This document shows positions 27,065 to 36,124 of a stretch of DNA of 64,000 nucleotides, in pieces; positions within the stretch are counted from its first letter, which is position 1; each line of letters begins with the position of its first letter. The notes below the pieces were generated by a model. The model saw only the letters and a list, made by a program, of their open reading frames with translations, had not been told where the DNA came from and ran no database searches. A program made the translations under genes and the position numbers. The DNA is from Rhodocyclaceae bacterium. GTDB lineage: Bacteria > Pseudomonadota > Gammaproteobacteria > Burkholderiales > Rhodocyclaceae. The stretch is taken from NCBI GenBank assembly GCA_006218025.1, contig VBWA01000006.1, positions 121,664-185,663 of the forward strand. The letters run 5' to 3'.

Positions 27065-27451
27065 TCAGCTGCAGGTGGCCGGAGAGTCGCCGTCCTTGGC
27101 GCCCTTGGTCAGGAAGGCGCCGATGTCGTCCATCAGTTCCTGATCCGGCGTGTCGGCAAACTTCTCGGCGGCCTTGTTGCCCGATTTGATGCTGGCGCGA
27201 TAGGCCTTGCTGACATACTGCTTGACGGTGTCCTTGCCCTTGTTGTGCTTGTCGGCCTTCAGATAGGCAGCCCATTCGGCTTTGGTCTTGGTGCTCGGAT
27301 TGATCGTGCCGCTGGGCTGTACGGCGTGGCAGGAGGTACACACGCTGCGGTAGTAGACGCGGCCGCGCTTCCAGTCGGCGTCATAGGCGAAGGCCGCAGT
27401 GGCGAACAGGGAAAGCAGGGCAGCGGCGCTCAGGGTTTTGGTGAATTTCAT
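27065..27451 (-). CDS. periplasmic monohaem cytochrome c
   Basis: 128 aa. Signal peptide cleaved after AFA, one haem motif CTSCH at the N-terminus, then a lysine-rich body and C-terminal CS. Not a standard class I cytochrome by length. It sits between the cytochrome b and YeeE genes, so it probably carries electrons between the membrane cytochrome and the octahaem enzyme. Confidence 0.88.
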   Translation of the reverse strand: MKFTKTLSAAALLSLFATAAFAYDADWKRGRVYYRSVCTSCHAVQPSGTINPSTKTKAEWAAYLKADKHNKGKDTVKQYVSKAYRASIKSGNKAAEKFADTPDQELMDDIGAFLTKGAKDGDSPATCS

Positions 27452-27484
27452 GGTCAGACTCCTTGCAAATAATGGGGTGTTTGA

Positions 27485-28081
27485 TTATTCCACTTCTTCC
27501 CAGCCGGTGATCATGGCCTTGATGTGGGCCAGTGGCGTGTGACCGGCAGTGGTCAGATAGACGTGGGCGATGAGGAAGGCCAGCATCATGAAGGCGCCTA
27601 CGATGTGACCGTTGGCGACCCATTCCAGCGACAGGTTGCCGAGTCCCCAGGCCGCCCAGTTGTCATAAAACAGGTAGAGCACGCCGGTGACCCAGATCAG
27701 CGGGCCGACGCAAATCATGATGGCGAGGTAGGCCAGGCGCTGCAGCGGATTGTGCTTGCGCAGTTGCGTCAGCTTGAACGGGTGCGGCTCATTCCTGAAA
27801 ATGCCGACAGAGTAATAATGGATCATTGCCACGACTTTTTCCGTGGTCGGAATGTATTGCTTCCACTCGCCGGTGGTGAAGTGCCAGAAGATCGCGAACA
27901 CCCACAGGCCGATCAGCGACCACGCCGCGATGGTGTGGTAGGCCACCGCCTTTTCGAAGCCGAAGATCGTGTAGGTGCCGTGAATGTCGAAAGCGGTCAG
28001 CATCAGGAACATGATGAGACCTGCCTGCGACCAGTGCCAGAAACGCTCGAAGCGCTTGAAGACGTAGATACGTTCAGCCAT
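27485..28081 (-). CDS. cytochrome b561-type membrane subunit
   Basis: 198 aa, four predicted helices with paired histidines suited to bis-His haem b ligation (FERFWHWSQ; AVAYHTIAAW; GHIVGAFMMLAFLIAHVYL). Resembles the gamma subunits of formate dehydrogenase or thiosulfate reductase. Likely quinol oxidising and feeding the adjacent c-type cytochromes. Start MAERIYVFKRF is preceded by GGAG. 95 bp after the octahaem gene, with a GC repeat between. Confidence 0.9.
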   Translation of the reverse strand: MAERIYVFKRFERFWHWSQAGLIMFLMLTAFDIHGTYTIFGFEKAVAYHTIAAWSLIGLWVFAIFWHFTTGEWKQYIPTTEKVVAMIHYYSVGIFRNEPHPFKLTQLRKHNPLQRLAYLAIMICVGPLIWVTGVLYLFYDNWAAWGLGNLSLEWVANGHIVGAFMMLAFLIAHVYLTTAGHTPLAHIKAMITGWEEVE

Positions 28082-28130
28082 TTCAGTTCTCCTTGGAGTG
28101 CCCGCCCGGCCGTCCGAAGGGCACGTAACG

Positions 28131-28168
28131 TCCCCTCGGGGGGCAGCGAACAAAGTGAGCGTGGGGGC
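28131..28168. repeat. GC-rich intergenic repeat (CAGCGAAC...GTGAGCG type)
   Basis: CCCCTCGGGGGGCAGCGAAC then AAAGTGAGCGTGGGGGC. C-rich and G-rich ends pair. This type of sequence is common between genes in betaproteobacteria (general knowledge). Confidence 0.5.
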
Positions 28169-28176
28169 GCAACATG

Positions 28177-29787
28177 TCAGTGCTTGCGGCTGGAAACGAT
28201 GCGGATTGCACCGTGACCGAATACGCCGAGCATGGTCAGGAAGACGATTGCCCAGCCGATGGTGTCCAGCAGCCTGTTGTTGTCACGGACCGGGATGTAG
28301 ATGCCCTGGATGCCGGCCAGGCGACCATCCTTGCTGTGGCATTCGACGCAGCCCAGCGCTTTTTCCTTGGGCGCCACCATGTGGGTGATCGGCCAGGACA
28401 TCTCGGTCTTGATGAAATCGATCTTGCCCGAGAAGGGATGGCCGGAATCCTGCATGCCGACCGTAATGGCCTTGTCCCAGTCCAGATTCTTCCAGTAGCC
28501 GGTGTCGTCGTTGCCCGCCGTGTGCGGCGTGACGAATGTCTTGTTCACCGGATCGTAGGGCTGCGAGCCGCGGAACACCTTCATCGGCCAGATCATCGAC
28601 TTGCCGTCGGTCGGGCTGCCGCCGAGCTTGTTGATCGGCGTGCGCTGGTCGGTCTTCTCGATCTTGTCGGTGACTAGCGTGTACGTCACCTGGCCGTTGA
28701 ACCAGAAGTATTCCGGCTTGACGTTCTCGGCCAGGGTGAAGTCGCCCTTGCGCGATTCGTAGATGATGCGGCCCTTGGCGTCCTTCTTGACGATGTGCTT
28801 GCCTTGCGCGTCGCGCTGGCCGGCCGTCGACCAGTCCCAGGTCATCTTGGTGGCGATGCCGCCGCGGGCGATGGTCGGGATATGGCATGTCTGGCAGGCG
28901 ATCTTGGTAGCGTGGTGGTTGAGCCGCGCTTCCTTCTTGTGCGGGCCGTTGCCGTGACAGGCGACGCAGGTCGCCGGATTGCCCTTGTCGGCCTTGCCGC
29001 GGATGTGGGCGCCCTTTTTGTCCTGGGCGGTCGGTGTGTAGCGGCTGCCGGCGACATCGTGGCTCGAACTCGTGTGGCAGGTGCCGCAGGTGAAGTCGAG
29101 CCCTTCGGCATCCATGTGCACATCGACATCCTTGGTCGGCGCCGCGAGCGAACTGTCCATGTCGCCATGCTTGACGCCGTCGCCGCCGCCGCCGTTGAAG
29201 TGGCAGGCGCCGCAGGTGTCGCGGCTGGTCTTGCCGACCTTTTGCGCTACCTTGGACAGATCGATGCCCTTGATGATCTTGCCGGAACCGGGGGGGAACT
29301 CCGTGTCCTTGACCACCGGATTGCCGGCGAAGCCAGGCGGCTTCTTGTAATTGCCGGTGGTGTCGTGGCAGGCCAGACAATCCACATTGTCTTCGGACTT
29401 GAAATCGAAGTTCGCGTCCTTCCAGCCGTAGCCGACGTGGCAACTGGTGCAGGAGGCGTAGTTGGAAGCGATGGAAATGCAGAAGTTATTGACGACGGTC
29501 TTCTTGCCCAGCGTCTGCTTGGTGTCGGGATTCAGGTATTCCCATTTCCAGTGCTTGGTGCGGTGAATCTGGCCGGCGGCCTCGGTGTGGCATGCGAGGC
29601 AGGCCTTGGTTACCTCCGGCCCGGAGTTGAATTGCTTTTGCAACTCCTTGAATTTGGTGTGATCGGCCGTGGTGGTGAGCTTGAGCGGCTTGGGTTCCGG
29701 CTTAGCTTCATCGGCCAGAACCTGACCGCTGGCCAGCCAACCAACGCAGCACAGTAACAGCGCGCCCCGGGTAAATAGATGCCTCAT
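28177..29787 (-). CDS. octahaem c-type cytochrome, tetrathionate reductase (OTR) family
   Basis: 536 aa. Signal peptide ending VLA; eight CXXCH motifs starting at about residues 63, 113, 137, 192, 234, 274, 298 and 480; a C-terminal membrane helix (about 505-525, TIGWAIVFLTMLGVFGHG) anchoring it to the outer face of the inner membrane. Haem spacing, including the NNFCISIASNYASCTSCH segment, fits the OTR family, whose Shewanella member reduces tetrathionate and, in vitro, nitrite and hydroxylamine. The natural substrate is not proven. First gene of the sulfur operon, with GGAGGTG before ATG. Confidence 0.92.
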   Translation of the reverse strand: MRHLFTRGALLLCCVGWLASGQVLADEAKPEPKPLKLTTTADHTKFKELQKQFNSGPEVTKACLACHTEAAGQIHRTKHWKWEYLNPDTKQTLGKKTVVNNFCISIASNYASCTSCHVGYGWKDANFDFKSEDNVDCLACHDTTGNYKKPPGFAGNPVVKDTEFPPGSGKIIKGIDLSKVAQKVGKTSRDTCGACHFNGGGGDGVKHGDMDSSLAAPTKDVDVHMDAEGLDFTCGTCHTSSSHDVAGSRYTPTAQDKKGAHIRGKADKGNPATCVACHGNGPHKKEARLNHHATKIACQTCHIPTIARGGIATKMTWDWSTAGQRDAQGKHIVKKDAKGRIIYESRKGDFTLAENVKPEYFWFNGQVTYTLVTDKIEKTDQRTPINKLGGSPTDGKSMIWPMKVFRGSQPYDPVNKTFVTPHTAGNDDTGYWKNLDWDKAITVGMQDSGHPFSGKIDFIKTEMSWPITHMVAPKEKALGCVECHSKDGRLAGIQGIYIPVRDNNRLLDTIGWAIVFLTMLGVFGHGAIRIVSSRKH

Positions 29788-29821
29788 GAAACACCTCCAT
29801 CGACTGCATATCGGATGATCT

Positions 29822-29869
29822 TAAAATCATTATCTGCTTATATACTGACGAAAATTTGATACAGGTCAA
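29822..29869 (-). promoter_or_regulatory. FNR/ANR-dependent class II promoter of the octahaem operon
   Basis: Minus strand: TTGACCTGTATCAA (29869-29856) matches the FNR consensus TTGAT-N4-ATCAA with one change. A -10 hexamer GATAAT is at 29834-29829, giving a start near 29822. The site centre is then about 41 bp upstream, the canonical class II position. The region is AT-rich against a GC-rich background. The box overlaps the ilvD stop. Confidence 0.7.
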
Positions 29870-31713
29870 TAAAGCCGTGAAATATCCCGCACTGCACCCG
29901 TGTCGGCCGAGGTGGTCATTGCGGCATAGGCTTTGAGTGCCGCCGAGACCTCGCGCTGCCGGTTGAGCGGTTTCCAGGCCTTGCTGCCTCTGGCTTCCAT
30001 CGCCGCTCGCCGTGCCGCCAGCGCCGACTTTTCGATCACCAGATGGATGCTCCGGTTGGGAATATCGATCTCGATGGTGTCGCCTTCCTCCACCAGACCG
30101 ATGGCGCCCCCGGCGGCCGCTTCCGGCGAGGCATGGCCGATCGACAGGCCCGAGGTGCCGCCGGAGAAGCGGCCGTCCGTGAGCAGGGCGCAGACCTTGC
30201 CCATGCCTTTCGACTTGAGATACGAGGTCGGGTAGAGCATCTCCTGCATGCCGGGGCCGCCCTTGGGGCCTTCATAGACCACGATCACGATGTCGCCGGC
30301 GACGATCTGGTCGGTGAGGATCTTCTCCACGGCCTCTTCCTGCGACTGGCAGACCCGCGCGCGACCGGTGAATGTGAGGTTGGAATCATCGACTCCGGCC
30401 GTTTTGACCACGCAGCCCTTTTCCGCAATGTTGCCGTAGAGTACGGCGAGGCCGCCGTCCGTCGAGTAGGCATGGGCCAGATCGTGGATGCAGCCGTTGG
30501 CGCGGTCGAGATCGAGTGTCGGATAGCGGCGGCTCTGAGAGAAGGCCGTCTGCGTCGGCACGCCGCCCGGCGCGGCGCGATAGAACGCATGCACGGCCGG
30601 CGCGTGGTTGCGCTTGACGTCGCAGCAGTCGAGCGCCTCGCCCATGCTCGGGTAGAGCACGGTCGGACTGTCGCGGTTGATCAGGCCGGCGCGGTCGAGT
30701 TCGCCGAGGATGGCCATGATGCCGCCGGCGCGATGCACGTCTTCCATGTGATATTTCTGCGTCGCAGGCGCCACCTTGGCCAGGCAGGGTACCTTGCGCG
30801 ACATGCGGTCGATGTCCGCCAGGTTGAAATCGACTTCGGCTTCCTGTGCGGCGGCCAGCAGGTGCAGCACGGTGTTGGTCGAACCGCCCATCGCGATGTC
30901 GAGCGCAATGGCGTTCTCGAAGGCCGCGAAGTTGGCAATCGAGCGCGGCAGCGCCGAGGCATCGTCCTTCTCGTACCAGCGCCGGCACAACTCGACCGCG
31001 ACGCGGCCGGCCTTGCGGAACAGCATTTCGCGGTCGGCATGGGTCGCCAGCAGCGAGCCGTTGCCGGGCAGCGAGAGGCCCAGCGCCTCGGTCAGGCAGT
31101 TCATCGAGTTGGCGGTGAACATCCCGGAGCACGAGCCGCAGGTCGGGCAGGCCGAACGCTCCATGCGCTCGACATCGGCGTCGGAATTCTTGCTGTCACC
31201 CGCCTCGATCATGGCGTCGATCAGGTCCACCATGCGGTAGTCGCCATGCCATTTGACCTTGCCGGCCTCCATCGGTCCGCCGGAGACGAATACCGTCGGG
31301 ATATTGAGGCGTAGCGATGCCATCAGCATTCCAGGAGTAATCTTGTCGCAATTCGAAATGCAGACCATCGCATCGGCGCAATGGCCATTGACCATGTACT
31401 CGACCGAGTCGGCGATGAGTTCGCGCGAAGGCAGGCTGTAGAGCATGCCGCCGTGGCCCATGGCGATGCCGTCGTCGATCGCGATGGTGTTGAATTCCTT
31501 GGCCACGCCGCCCGCCGCCTCGATCTCGCGCGCCACCAGTTGCCCCATGTCCTTCAGATGTACGTGGCCCGGAACGAACTGGGTGAATGAATTGACCACG
31601 GCGATGATCGGCTTGCCGAAGTCGCCATCCTTCATGCCGGTGGCGCGCCACAGTGCGCGGGCGCCGGCCATGTTGCGGCCGTGGGTGGAAGTGCGGGAAC
31701 GGTAGTCAGGCAT
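29866..31713 (-). CDS. ilvD: dihydroxy-acid dehydratase
   Basis: 615 aa. Branched-chain amino acid synthesis; Fe-S enzyme. Cluster cysteines in SNCDKITPG and [19 protein letters not shown]-terminal signature [20 protein letters not shown]. Start [10 protein letters not shown] is the family N-terminus; the frame is open upstream but meaningless there. Residues about 561-569 (EKSALAARR) are encoded antisense by a repeat copy, in the surface-variable C-terminal region. Confidence 0.96.
   Translation of the reverse strand: MPDYRSRTSTHGRNMAGARALWRATGMKDGDFGKPIIAVVNSFTQFVPGHVHLKDMGQLVAREIEAAGGVAKEFNTIAIDDGIAMGHGGMLYSLPSRELIADSVEYMVNGHCADAMVCISNCDKITPGMLMASLRLNIPTVFVSGGPMEAGKVKWHGDYRMVDLIDAMIEAGDSKNSDADVERMERSACPTCGSCSGMFTANSMNCLTEALGLSLPGNGSLLATHADREMLFRKAGRVAVELCRRWYEKDDASALPRSIANFAAFENAIALDIAMGGSTNTVLHLLAAAQEAEVDFNLADIDRMSRKVPCLAKVAPATQKYHMEDVHRAGGIMAILGELDRAGLINRDSPTVLYPSMGEALDCCDVKRNHAPAVHAFYRAAPGGVPTQTAFSQSRRYPTLDLDRANGCIHDLAHAYSTDGGLAVLYGNIAEKGCVVKTAGVDDSNLTFTGRARVCQSQEEAVEKILTDQIVAGDIVIVVYEGPKGGPGMQEMLYPTSYLKSKGMGKVCALLTDGRFSGGTSGLSIGHASPEAAAGGAIGLVEEGDTIEIDIPNRSIHLVIEKSALAARRAAMEARGSKAWKPLNRQREVSAALKAYAAMTTSADTGAVRDISRLY
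30008..30032 (+). repeat. SADF repeat, copy 6 (antisense inside ilvD)
   Basis: CGCCGT, variable GCCG, CCAGCGCCGACTTTT; exact core. Confidence 0.75.
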
Positions 31714-31759
31714 GGGAATTCTCCAACGCGAATGGATGAGAGCGAGTGCGCGATTGTAT

Positions 31760-31784
31760 CGCCGTCTCGCCAGCGCCGACTTTT
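31760..31784 (+). repeat. SADF repeat, copy 7 (between ilvD and lgt)
   Basis: CGCCGT, variable CTCG, CCAGCGCCGACTTTT. It lies in the 96-bp divergent region, 25 bp before the lgt start. Confidence 0.8.
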
Positions 31785-31809
31785 GCCGGGCGGTTAGAAT
31801 CCGGCCACC

Positions 31810-32595
31810 ATGCTGATCCATCCCCAGTTCGACCCCATAGCCATTTCCATCGGCCCGCTGGCCGTGCGCTGGTACGGCCTCATGTATCTGGCCGGCTTCG
31901 TCGCCTTCCTCTGGCTCGGCAAGCGGCGCGCAACTGCGCAGCCCTGGCACGGCATGAGCGGGCAGGACGTCGACGACCTGCTGTTCTACGGCGTGCTCGG
32001 CGTGATCCTCGGCGGGCGCCTGGGGCAGGTGCTGTTCTACGAGCCGGGCTATTACCTTGCGCATCCACTGGAAATTCTCGCCGTGTGGAAGGGCGGCATG
32101 GCCTTCCATGGCGGCATGCTCGGCGTGTTCGTGGCGATGGCGCTATGGGGCCGCAAGGCCGGCAGGACGTTTTTCCAGGTCACCGACTTCATCGCGCCGC
32201 TGGTGCCGCTTGGCCTGACGGCGGGGCGCATCGGCAATTTCATCAACGGCGAATTGTGGGGGCGGGCGGCCGATCCGGGCTTGCCCTGGGCGATGGTCTT
32301 CCCGAACGTCGACAGCTTGCCGCGCCACCCGTCGCCGCTGTATCAGGCGGCTGGCGAGGGCCTGCTGCTGTTCCTCGTCCTCTGGCTGTTTTCGGCGCGC
32401 CAGCGCGCGGTGGGGGCCGTTTCGGGGATGTTCATGGTCGGCTACGGCGTGTTGCGTTTTGCTGCCGAATATTTCCGCGAGCCGGATCACGGCATCTTCG
32501 GGCTGTCCTACGTGGTCAGCATGGGACAGTGGCTGAGCCTGCCGATGGTCCTGTTCGGACTGTGGCTGTTGCTGAAGAAGCCCGCCAGCCGCTGA
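31810..32595 (+). CDS. lgt: prolipoprotein diacylglyceryl transferase
   Basis: 261 aa, seven helices. Transfers diacylglycerol from phosphatidylglycerol to lipobox cysteines. Motifs AFHGGMLGV and the Lgt signature [15 protein letters not shown]-terminus reads [18 protein letters not shown]; a diverged copy of this end is found at 35613-35684, beyond the tps genes. Confidence 0.96.
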   Translation: MLIHPQFDPIAISIGPLAVRWYGLMYLAGFVAFLWLGKRRATAQPWHGMSGQDVDDLLFYGVLGVILGGRLGQVLFYEPGYYLAHPLEILAVWKGGMAFHGGMLGVFVAMALWGRKAGRTFFQVTDFIAPLVPLGLTAGRIGNFINGELWGRAADPGLPWAMVFPNVDSLPRHPSPLYQAAGEGLLLFLVLWLFSARQRAVGAVSGMFMVGYGVLRFAAEYFREPDHGIFGLSYVVSMGQWLSLPMVLFGLWLLLKKPASR

Positions 32596-32598
32596 GAG

Positions 32599-32622
32599 AA
32601 AGTCGGCGCTGACGGCACGGCG
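32599..32622 (-). repeat. SADF repeat, copy 8 (3 nt after lgt stop)
   Basis: Sense strand CGCCGT, variable GCCG, TCAGCGCCGACTTT (one mismatch). The remaining 170 bp to tpsB hold no gene; an AT-rich stretch at 32690-32740 may contain the tpsB promoter, but no convincing -35/-10 pair is seen. Confidence 0.65.
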
Positions 32623-32791
32623 ACGCAGCGTTGGTGTCGCGGCCCAGGCGGCTATGTCGAAGGCCATAGTGCGGCTCTCCATGTGCATATTTGTTCCCAA
32701 ACTGGATAACCATATCTTCTTAGTGGGATATATACTCCGCGCGGTGTTGTGACGAGATTTCCGACGATTCGGCCCGAAGACAAATCCACTG

Positions 32792-34495
32792 ATGCGCACA
32801 TACCAAGCGGCCGAAAGTCGCACAGTTTCCCGGCGTCTTGCCGGCATCGCGCCTTTGGGCTTGACCGCGATGCTGGTCTTGGGCTTTGCCGTCCACGCGA
32901 GCGCCCAGTCGCCTTCCATCGAATTCGAATCGCGCCAGAAGGCTGATCCGACTCCCGCCACGCCGGTTCCGCTGGTCGATCGCAAGAGTCTCGCGGCCCC
33001 GGTCTCCGGCATCGACAGAATCGTCATCAGGAGCTTCCGGTTTTCCGGTGCGCAACTGATCGCGCCTGAGACGCTGGCGGCCGAACTGGCATCCTTCACC
33101 GGTCGCGAACTCGCGGCGGACGATTTGCATCGGGCGGCGCTCGAAGTCGCCCGCAGCTACCTGCACCGCGGCAGCATGGCAAGGGTCAGGGTCAAAGCGG
33201 TGTCGCTCGCCGAGGGCATCGCCGAGATCGAAATTCAGGAACTGCGCATCGGCCAGGTGCGGGTCGAGCTTCCGTTCGATACGCGCATCGCGCCGGAAAT
33301 GGTCGAACGCTTCGTCACCGGAGGCCTGAATGCCGGCGGCCCGGTGCCCCTGGCAAGGCTGGAAGACGGCATTTCGATGCTCAATGCGCAACCCGGCATT
33401 GCCGCGGCCATCGCCATCGACCCTGGCGCCAAACCCGACGAAGTGGATATCACCGTGCGCGTCCAGGATCGTCCGGTACTCTCGGGCCGCATCTCGCTGG
33501 ATAACCACGGCTTGCGCGAAATCGGACAGGATCGGCTCATCCTGGCGCTGCGCGCCAGCAATGCCTTCGGCCTGGCGGAGCGCTTCGCCCTCGCCCTCGA
33601 ACAAACGGCCGGCAGCACCCTGGTCGTTCCGTCCGTCAGCGTGGCATTGCCGAAGCCGGGCATGCGGCTGGGCTTCGACGCTGGCGGGGCGCGATACGAG
33701 GCTAAACGCGGCGGCGCGGCGCTCAAATTGAAAGGCGATTTTTTGCGCTGGCGGGCCTTCCTCCAGCATCTCTGGCGGTACGCACCAGGCCTCGCGCTGA
33801 ACGCCGACTACTCGTTCTGGCGCACCACTTATCATGACGATTCGATTTTTGGCGAACTGCACCGGCGCCGGATTTCAGGCGCGAGCGTCAACCTTGCCGG
33901 AATCGCCAGAACCGATCGCGGCCTCTCCCGCGTCGGCCTCGAACTCGACCGTGGCAGGGCTGACCTTTCGGCCAATGCTGCGGATTTCGCCGCCGACGCG
34001 ATTTCGGCGAAGATCGATGGCAGTTTCTGGCGGTTGCGCTGGCGCCTTGGCCACGAATTTGCACTAGGTCCGGGGACACTGGTGCTGCGCGCCAATGGTC
34101 AGTGGGCGGATCGCAATCTCGACGCGACCCAGCAATTCACCTTGGGTGGGGTCGTGAAAGTACGCGCCTATCCGACCGTCGAAGCGCTCGGCGACGGCGG
34201 CTGGATAGCCGGCGCCGAATGGCGGCAGCCGATGGCAGCCAATGTTGACGGCCGGCTGTTCGTCGATAGCGGCAGCATCAAGCGCAACACCAAGCCATGG
34301 ACCAACCAGCGCAACCGCTATGAACTCTCGGGTTTCGGCGCCGGGCTGACTTGGCGAATGCCGGAGGAATTCCGCTTCAGCGCCGATCTTGCGCGACAAT
34401 GGGGCGGCAATGCCGGCCGCAATCTCGATGGCACCGACAGCGACGGGCGCAACAGTCGCTGGCGGCTCTGGTTGGTCTTGAGTCGTGAATCCTGA
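32792..34495 (+). CDS. TpsB outer-membrane transporter (ShlB/FhaC family, two-partner secretion)
   Basis: 567 aa. Signal peptide ending ASAQ; POTRA domains about residues 75-230 (IRSFRFSGAQLI; VRVELPFDTRIAPEMVERF; LEDGISMLNAQPG); then a 16-strand type barrel with the conserved loop-6 region (LGGVVKVRAYPT then GDGGW). Exports the TpsA protein across the outer membrane. tpsA follows 62 bp downstream. Confidence 0.9.
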   Translation: MRTYQAAESRTVSRRLAGIAPLGLTAMLVLGFAVHASAQSPSIEFESRQKADPTPATPVPLVDRKSLAAPVSGIDRIVIRSFRFSGAQLIAPETLAAELASFTGRELAADDLHRAALEVARSYLHRGSMARVRVKAVSLAEGIAEIEIQELRIGQVRVELPFDTRIAPEMVERFVTGGLNAGGPVPLARLEDGISMLNAQPGIAAAIAIDPGAKPDEVDITVRVQDRPVLSGRISLDNHGLREIGQDRLILALRASNAFGLAERFALALEQTAGSTLVVPSVSVALPKPGMRLGFDAGGARYEAKRGGAALKLKGDFLRWRAFLQHLWRYAPGLALNADYSFWRTTYHDDSIFGELHRRRISGASVNLAGIARTDRGLSRVGLELDRGRADLSANAADFAADAISAKIDGSFWRLRWRLGHEFALGPGTLVLRANGQWADRNLDATQQFTLGGVVKVRAYPTVEALGDGGWIAGAEWRQPMAANVDGRLFVDSGSIKRNTKPWTNQRNRYELSGFGAGLTWRMPEEFRFSADLARQWGGNAGRNLDGTDSDGRNSRWRLWLVLSRES

Positions 34496-34557
34496 TTCAG
34501 GAGTATTGTTGCGTTGAACGGCTCGATGATTAGTCTTGACCGATGGAGGATTACCTC

Positions 34558-35577
34558 ATGAAACTCTGGCCCCTTGCGGCTTTCGTTACAGTCGCCTGCT
34601 TCAGCTCTGCTCATGTCCTGTCGAACCCGGTGGCTCCGACCGTGGTCAATGGCAACGCCAGCTTCAACCAGTCCGGCAATGTTCTGACGGTGACCAATAG
34701 CAACGGGGCCATCATCAACTGGAACAGGTTCTCGATCGCCACCGGAGAAACCACCCAATTCGTCCAGCCCTCCACCTCCTCCGGCGTACTCAACCGGGTG
34801 TTGAGCGATCCATCGACCATCCATGGCACGCTCAGTTCCAATGGCCAGGTCTTCCTGGTCAATCCGAGCGGAATCTACGTCGGCCCGGGCGGCAGGATTG
34901 ATGCGGGTGGGATATTTCTCTCTACCGGCAATATTTCGAACGCCGACTTTCTGGGAGGCAACATCCGCTTCGACCCGCCGCCCCCCTCAACGCCGATCGT
35001 CATATCGGGGCGCCTCGACGCTGCTGGCAATATCGAGATCAGGTCGTCCGTGCTGGATTGTTCTTCTGGTTGCACGCTGAACAGCCGCACTGGTTCCATT
35101 TCCATTGATCCCGCGGATATTGTAGTTTTCCCTCCACCGTTGCCTTTGTCTAAGGCGTCGGTTCCCCTCACGCCGACCCTCATGGTGTCCTCTTTGTCAG
35201 TACTTCCTCCTGTCGTCCCGGCCGCGCCGGGCATGCTCACGATGGGAGGCAACATCACGCTCACTGGCGTATCGTCAGGGTTTCCGAGTCCGCCCGGTGG
35301 CGGCACGGTGACATTGTCCGCGGGAACTGCACCGACAGGCAACATTAGCCTCGGTGGAGGCAACATCACACTAGCAGGGTCGTCCGGGCCAATTTCTCTC
35401 GGCAGTGCGCCGTCGACACCGTCCGCGGCACCTGACCCGTCTGCCGCGGCAGGGCCGGCACCATTGCCCGTGCGTGCAGCCACTCCTGTCCGCCCGGTCA
35501 ATACCGGCGGCCTAGCTGATGGCACGGTGACCGTGCGCGTCTCTTTGGTGGACGCGTCGCCGATAACGCTGCGCTGA
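34558..35577 (+). CDS. short TpsA-like filamentous haemagglutinin N-terminal (TPS) domain protein
   Basis: 339 aa. Signal peptide (MKLWPLAAFVTVACFSSA...), then an intact TPS domain: NSNGAIINWNRFSI (the NxxG/NWxxF type motif), GTLSSNGQVFLVNPSGI (the NPNGI-type motif), GRIDAGGIFLSTGNI. Beyond it are Gly-rich repeats on the theme GGNITL(T/A)G and a Pro/Ala-rich end, with no long beta-helix. Start at 34558, as GGAGG lies 9 nt upstream. TpsA proteins are usually 1,000-5,000 residues, so this is a minimal secreted form. Looser codon use than its neighbours. Confidence 0.85.
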   Translation: MKLWPLAAFVTVACFSSAHVLSNPVAPTVVNGNASFNQSGNVLTVTNSNGAIINWNRFSIATGETTQFVQPSTSSGVLNRVLSDPSTIHGTLSSNGQVFLVNPSGIYVGPGGRIDAGGIFLSTGNISNADFLGGNIRFDPPPPSTPIVISGRLDAAGNIEIRSSVLDCSSGCTLNSRTGSISIDPADIVVFPPPLPLSKASVPLTPTLMVSSLSVLPPVVPAAPGMLTMGGNITLTGVSSGFPSPPGGGTVTLSAGTAPTGNISLGGGNITLAGSSGPISLGSAPSTPSAAPDPSAAAGPAPLPVRAATPVRPVNTGGLADGTVTVRVSLVDASPITLR

Positions 35578-35612
35578 TTCTTGCGCAAGGTTAGCCCGCT
35601 GAAGGTTCTGCA

Positions 35613-35684
35613 ATGAATCCCTTGCCGACGATCCTGTTCGGACTATGGCTGGCACTGCGACAGCCCGCCAGGCTGGGCCATTGA
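35613..35684 (+). pseudogene. lgt: orphan, diverged copy of the lgt 3' end
   Basis: Encodes MNPLPTILFGLWLALRQPAR, then LGH and a stop, which matches the Lgt C-terminus [18 protein letters not shown]. By hand alignment 39 of 50 nt agree with lgt 32543-32592. It lies at the right edge of the tpsB-tpsA pair; the true lgt end is at the left edge. Too short to function. Confidence 0.75.
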
Positions 35685-35685
35685 T

Positions 35686-36114
35686 TCAGCGCGTCCGGTA
35701 GGAATAGTGACAGCTGACGCAGCCTTCGGTCAGCTTGGGCAGCAGGGCCAAGGCTTTCTTGCGGTCGCCGCTGCTCGCCGCCTTTGCGAACTGGCTGGCG
35801 GCAACGTGGCCGTCGATGCCAATGCCGTGCATGGCGGGCGGCATGTGCGGGCCCGGCCGTGCATCGAGCGGTTTGTCGCGGTGTTTGCCTTGCGCGGATT
35901 GTCCCAGCGCCTTTTCCGCCAGCTGGCCGGCTTCCTTGACCTTGCCGGCAGCCATCAGCGTCAGGATTTCATTGAGCGCCAGTAGGTTGCCGAGCATTTC
36001 CTCGCGCAGCGATTCCTGCGCGGCCGGCGGCAGGGGAGCGAACTGCCGGTGATCCTCGGCCAGCGCGGTGCAGGAAATGAATGCGGCCATCAGGAACAGC
36101 GATTTTGCTTTCAT
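35686..36114 (-). CDS. cytochrome c'-like periplasmic protein
   Basis: 142 aa. Signal peptide ending ALA, a mostly helical body, and a single haem motif near the C-terminus (EGCVSCHYSYRTR), the arrangement of cytochrome c' and related four-helix cytochromes. Haem ligation and partner unknown. 10 bp downstream of purU on the same strand. Confidence 0.83.
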   Translation of the reverse strand: MKAKSLFLMAAFISCTALAEDHRQFAPLPPAAQESLREEMLGNLLALNEILTLMAAGKVKEAGQLAEKALGQSAQGKHRDKPLDARPGPHMPPAMHGIGIDGHVAASQFAKAASSGDRKKALALLPKLTEGCVSCHYSYRTR

Positions 36115-36124
36115 GTCGGACTCC

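Noticed and set aside
34930..34960. Possible repeat copy in tpsA (ISNADFLGG)
   Set aside because: AACGCCGACTTTCTG lacks the CCAGC core, and the residues belong to a conserved TPS-domain motif, so chance similarity is likelier.
32596..35685. Transposon carrying the tps genes
   Set aside because: No transposase, integrase, terminal inverted repeats or target duplication beyond the lgt-end copy can be seen.
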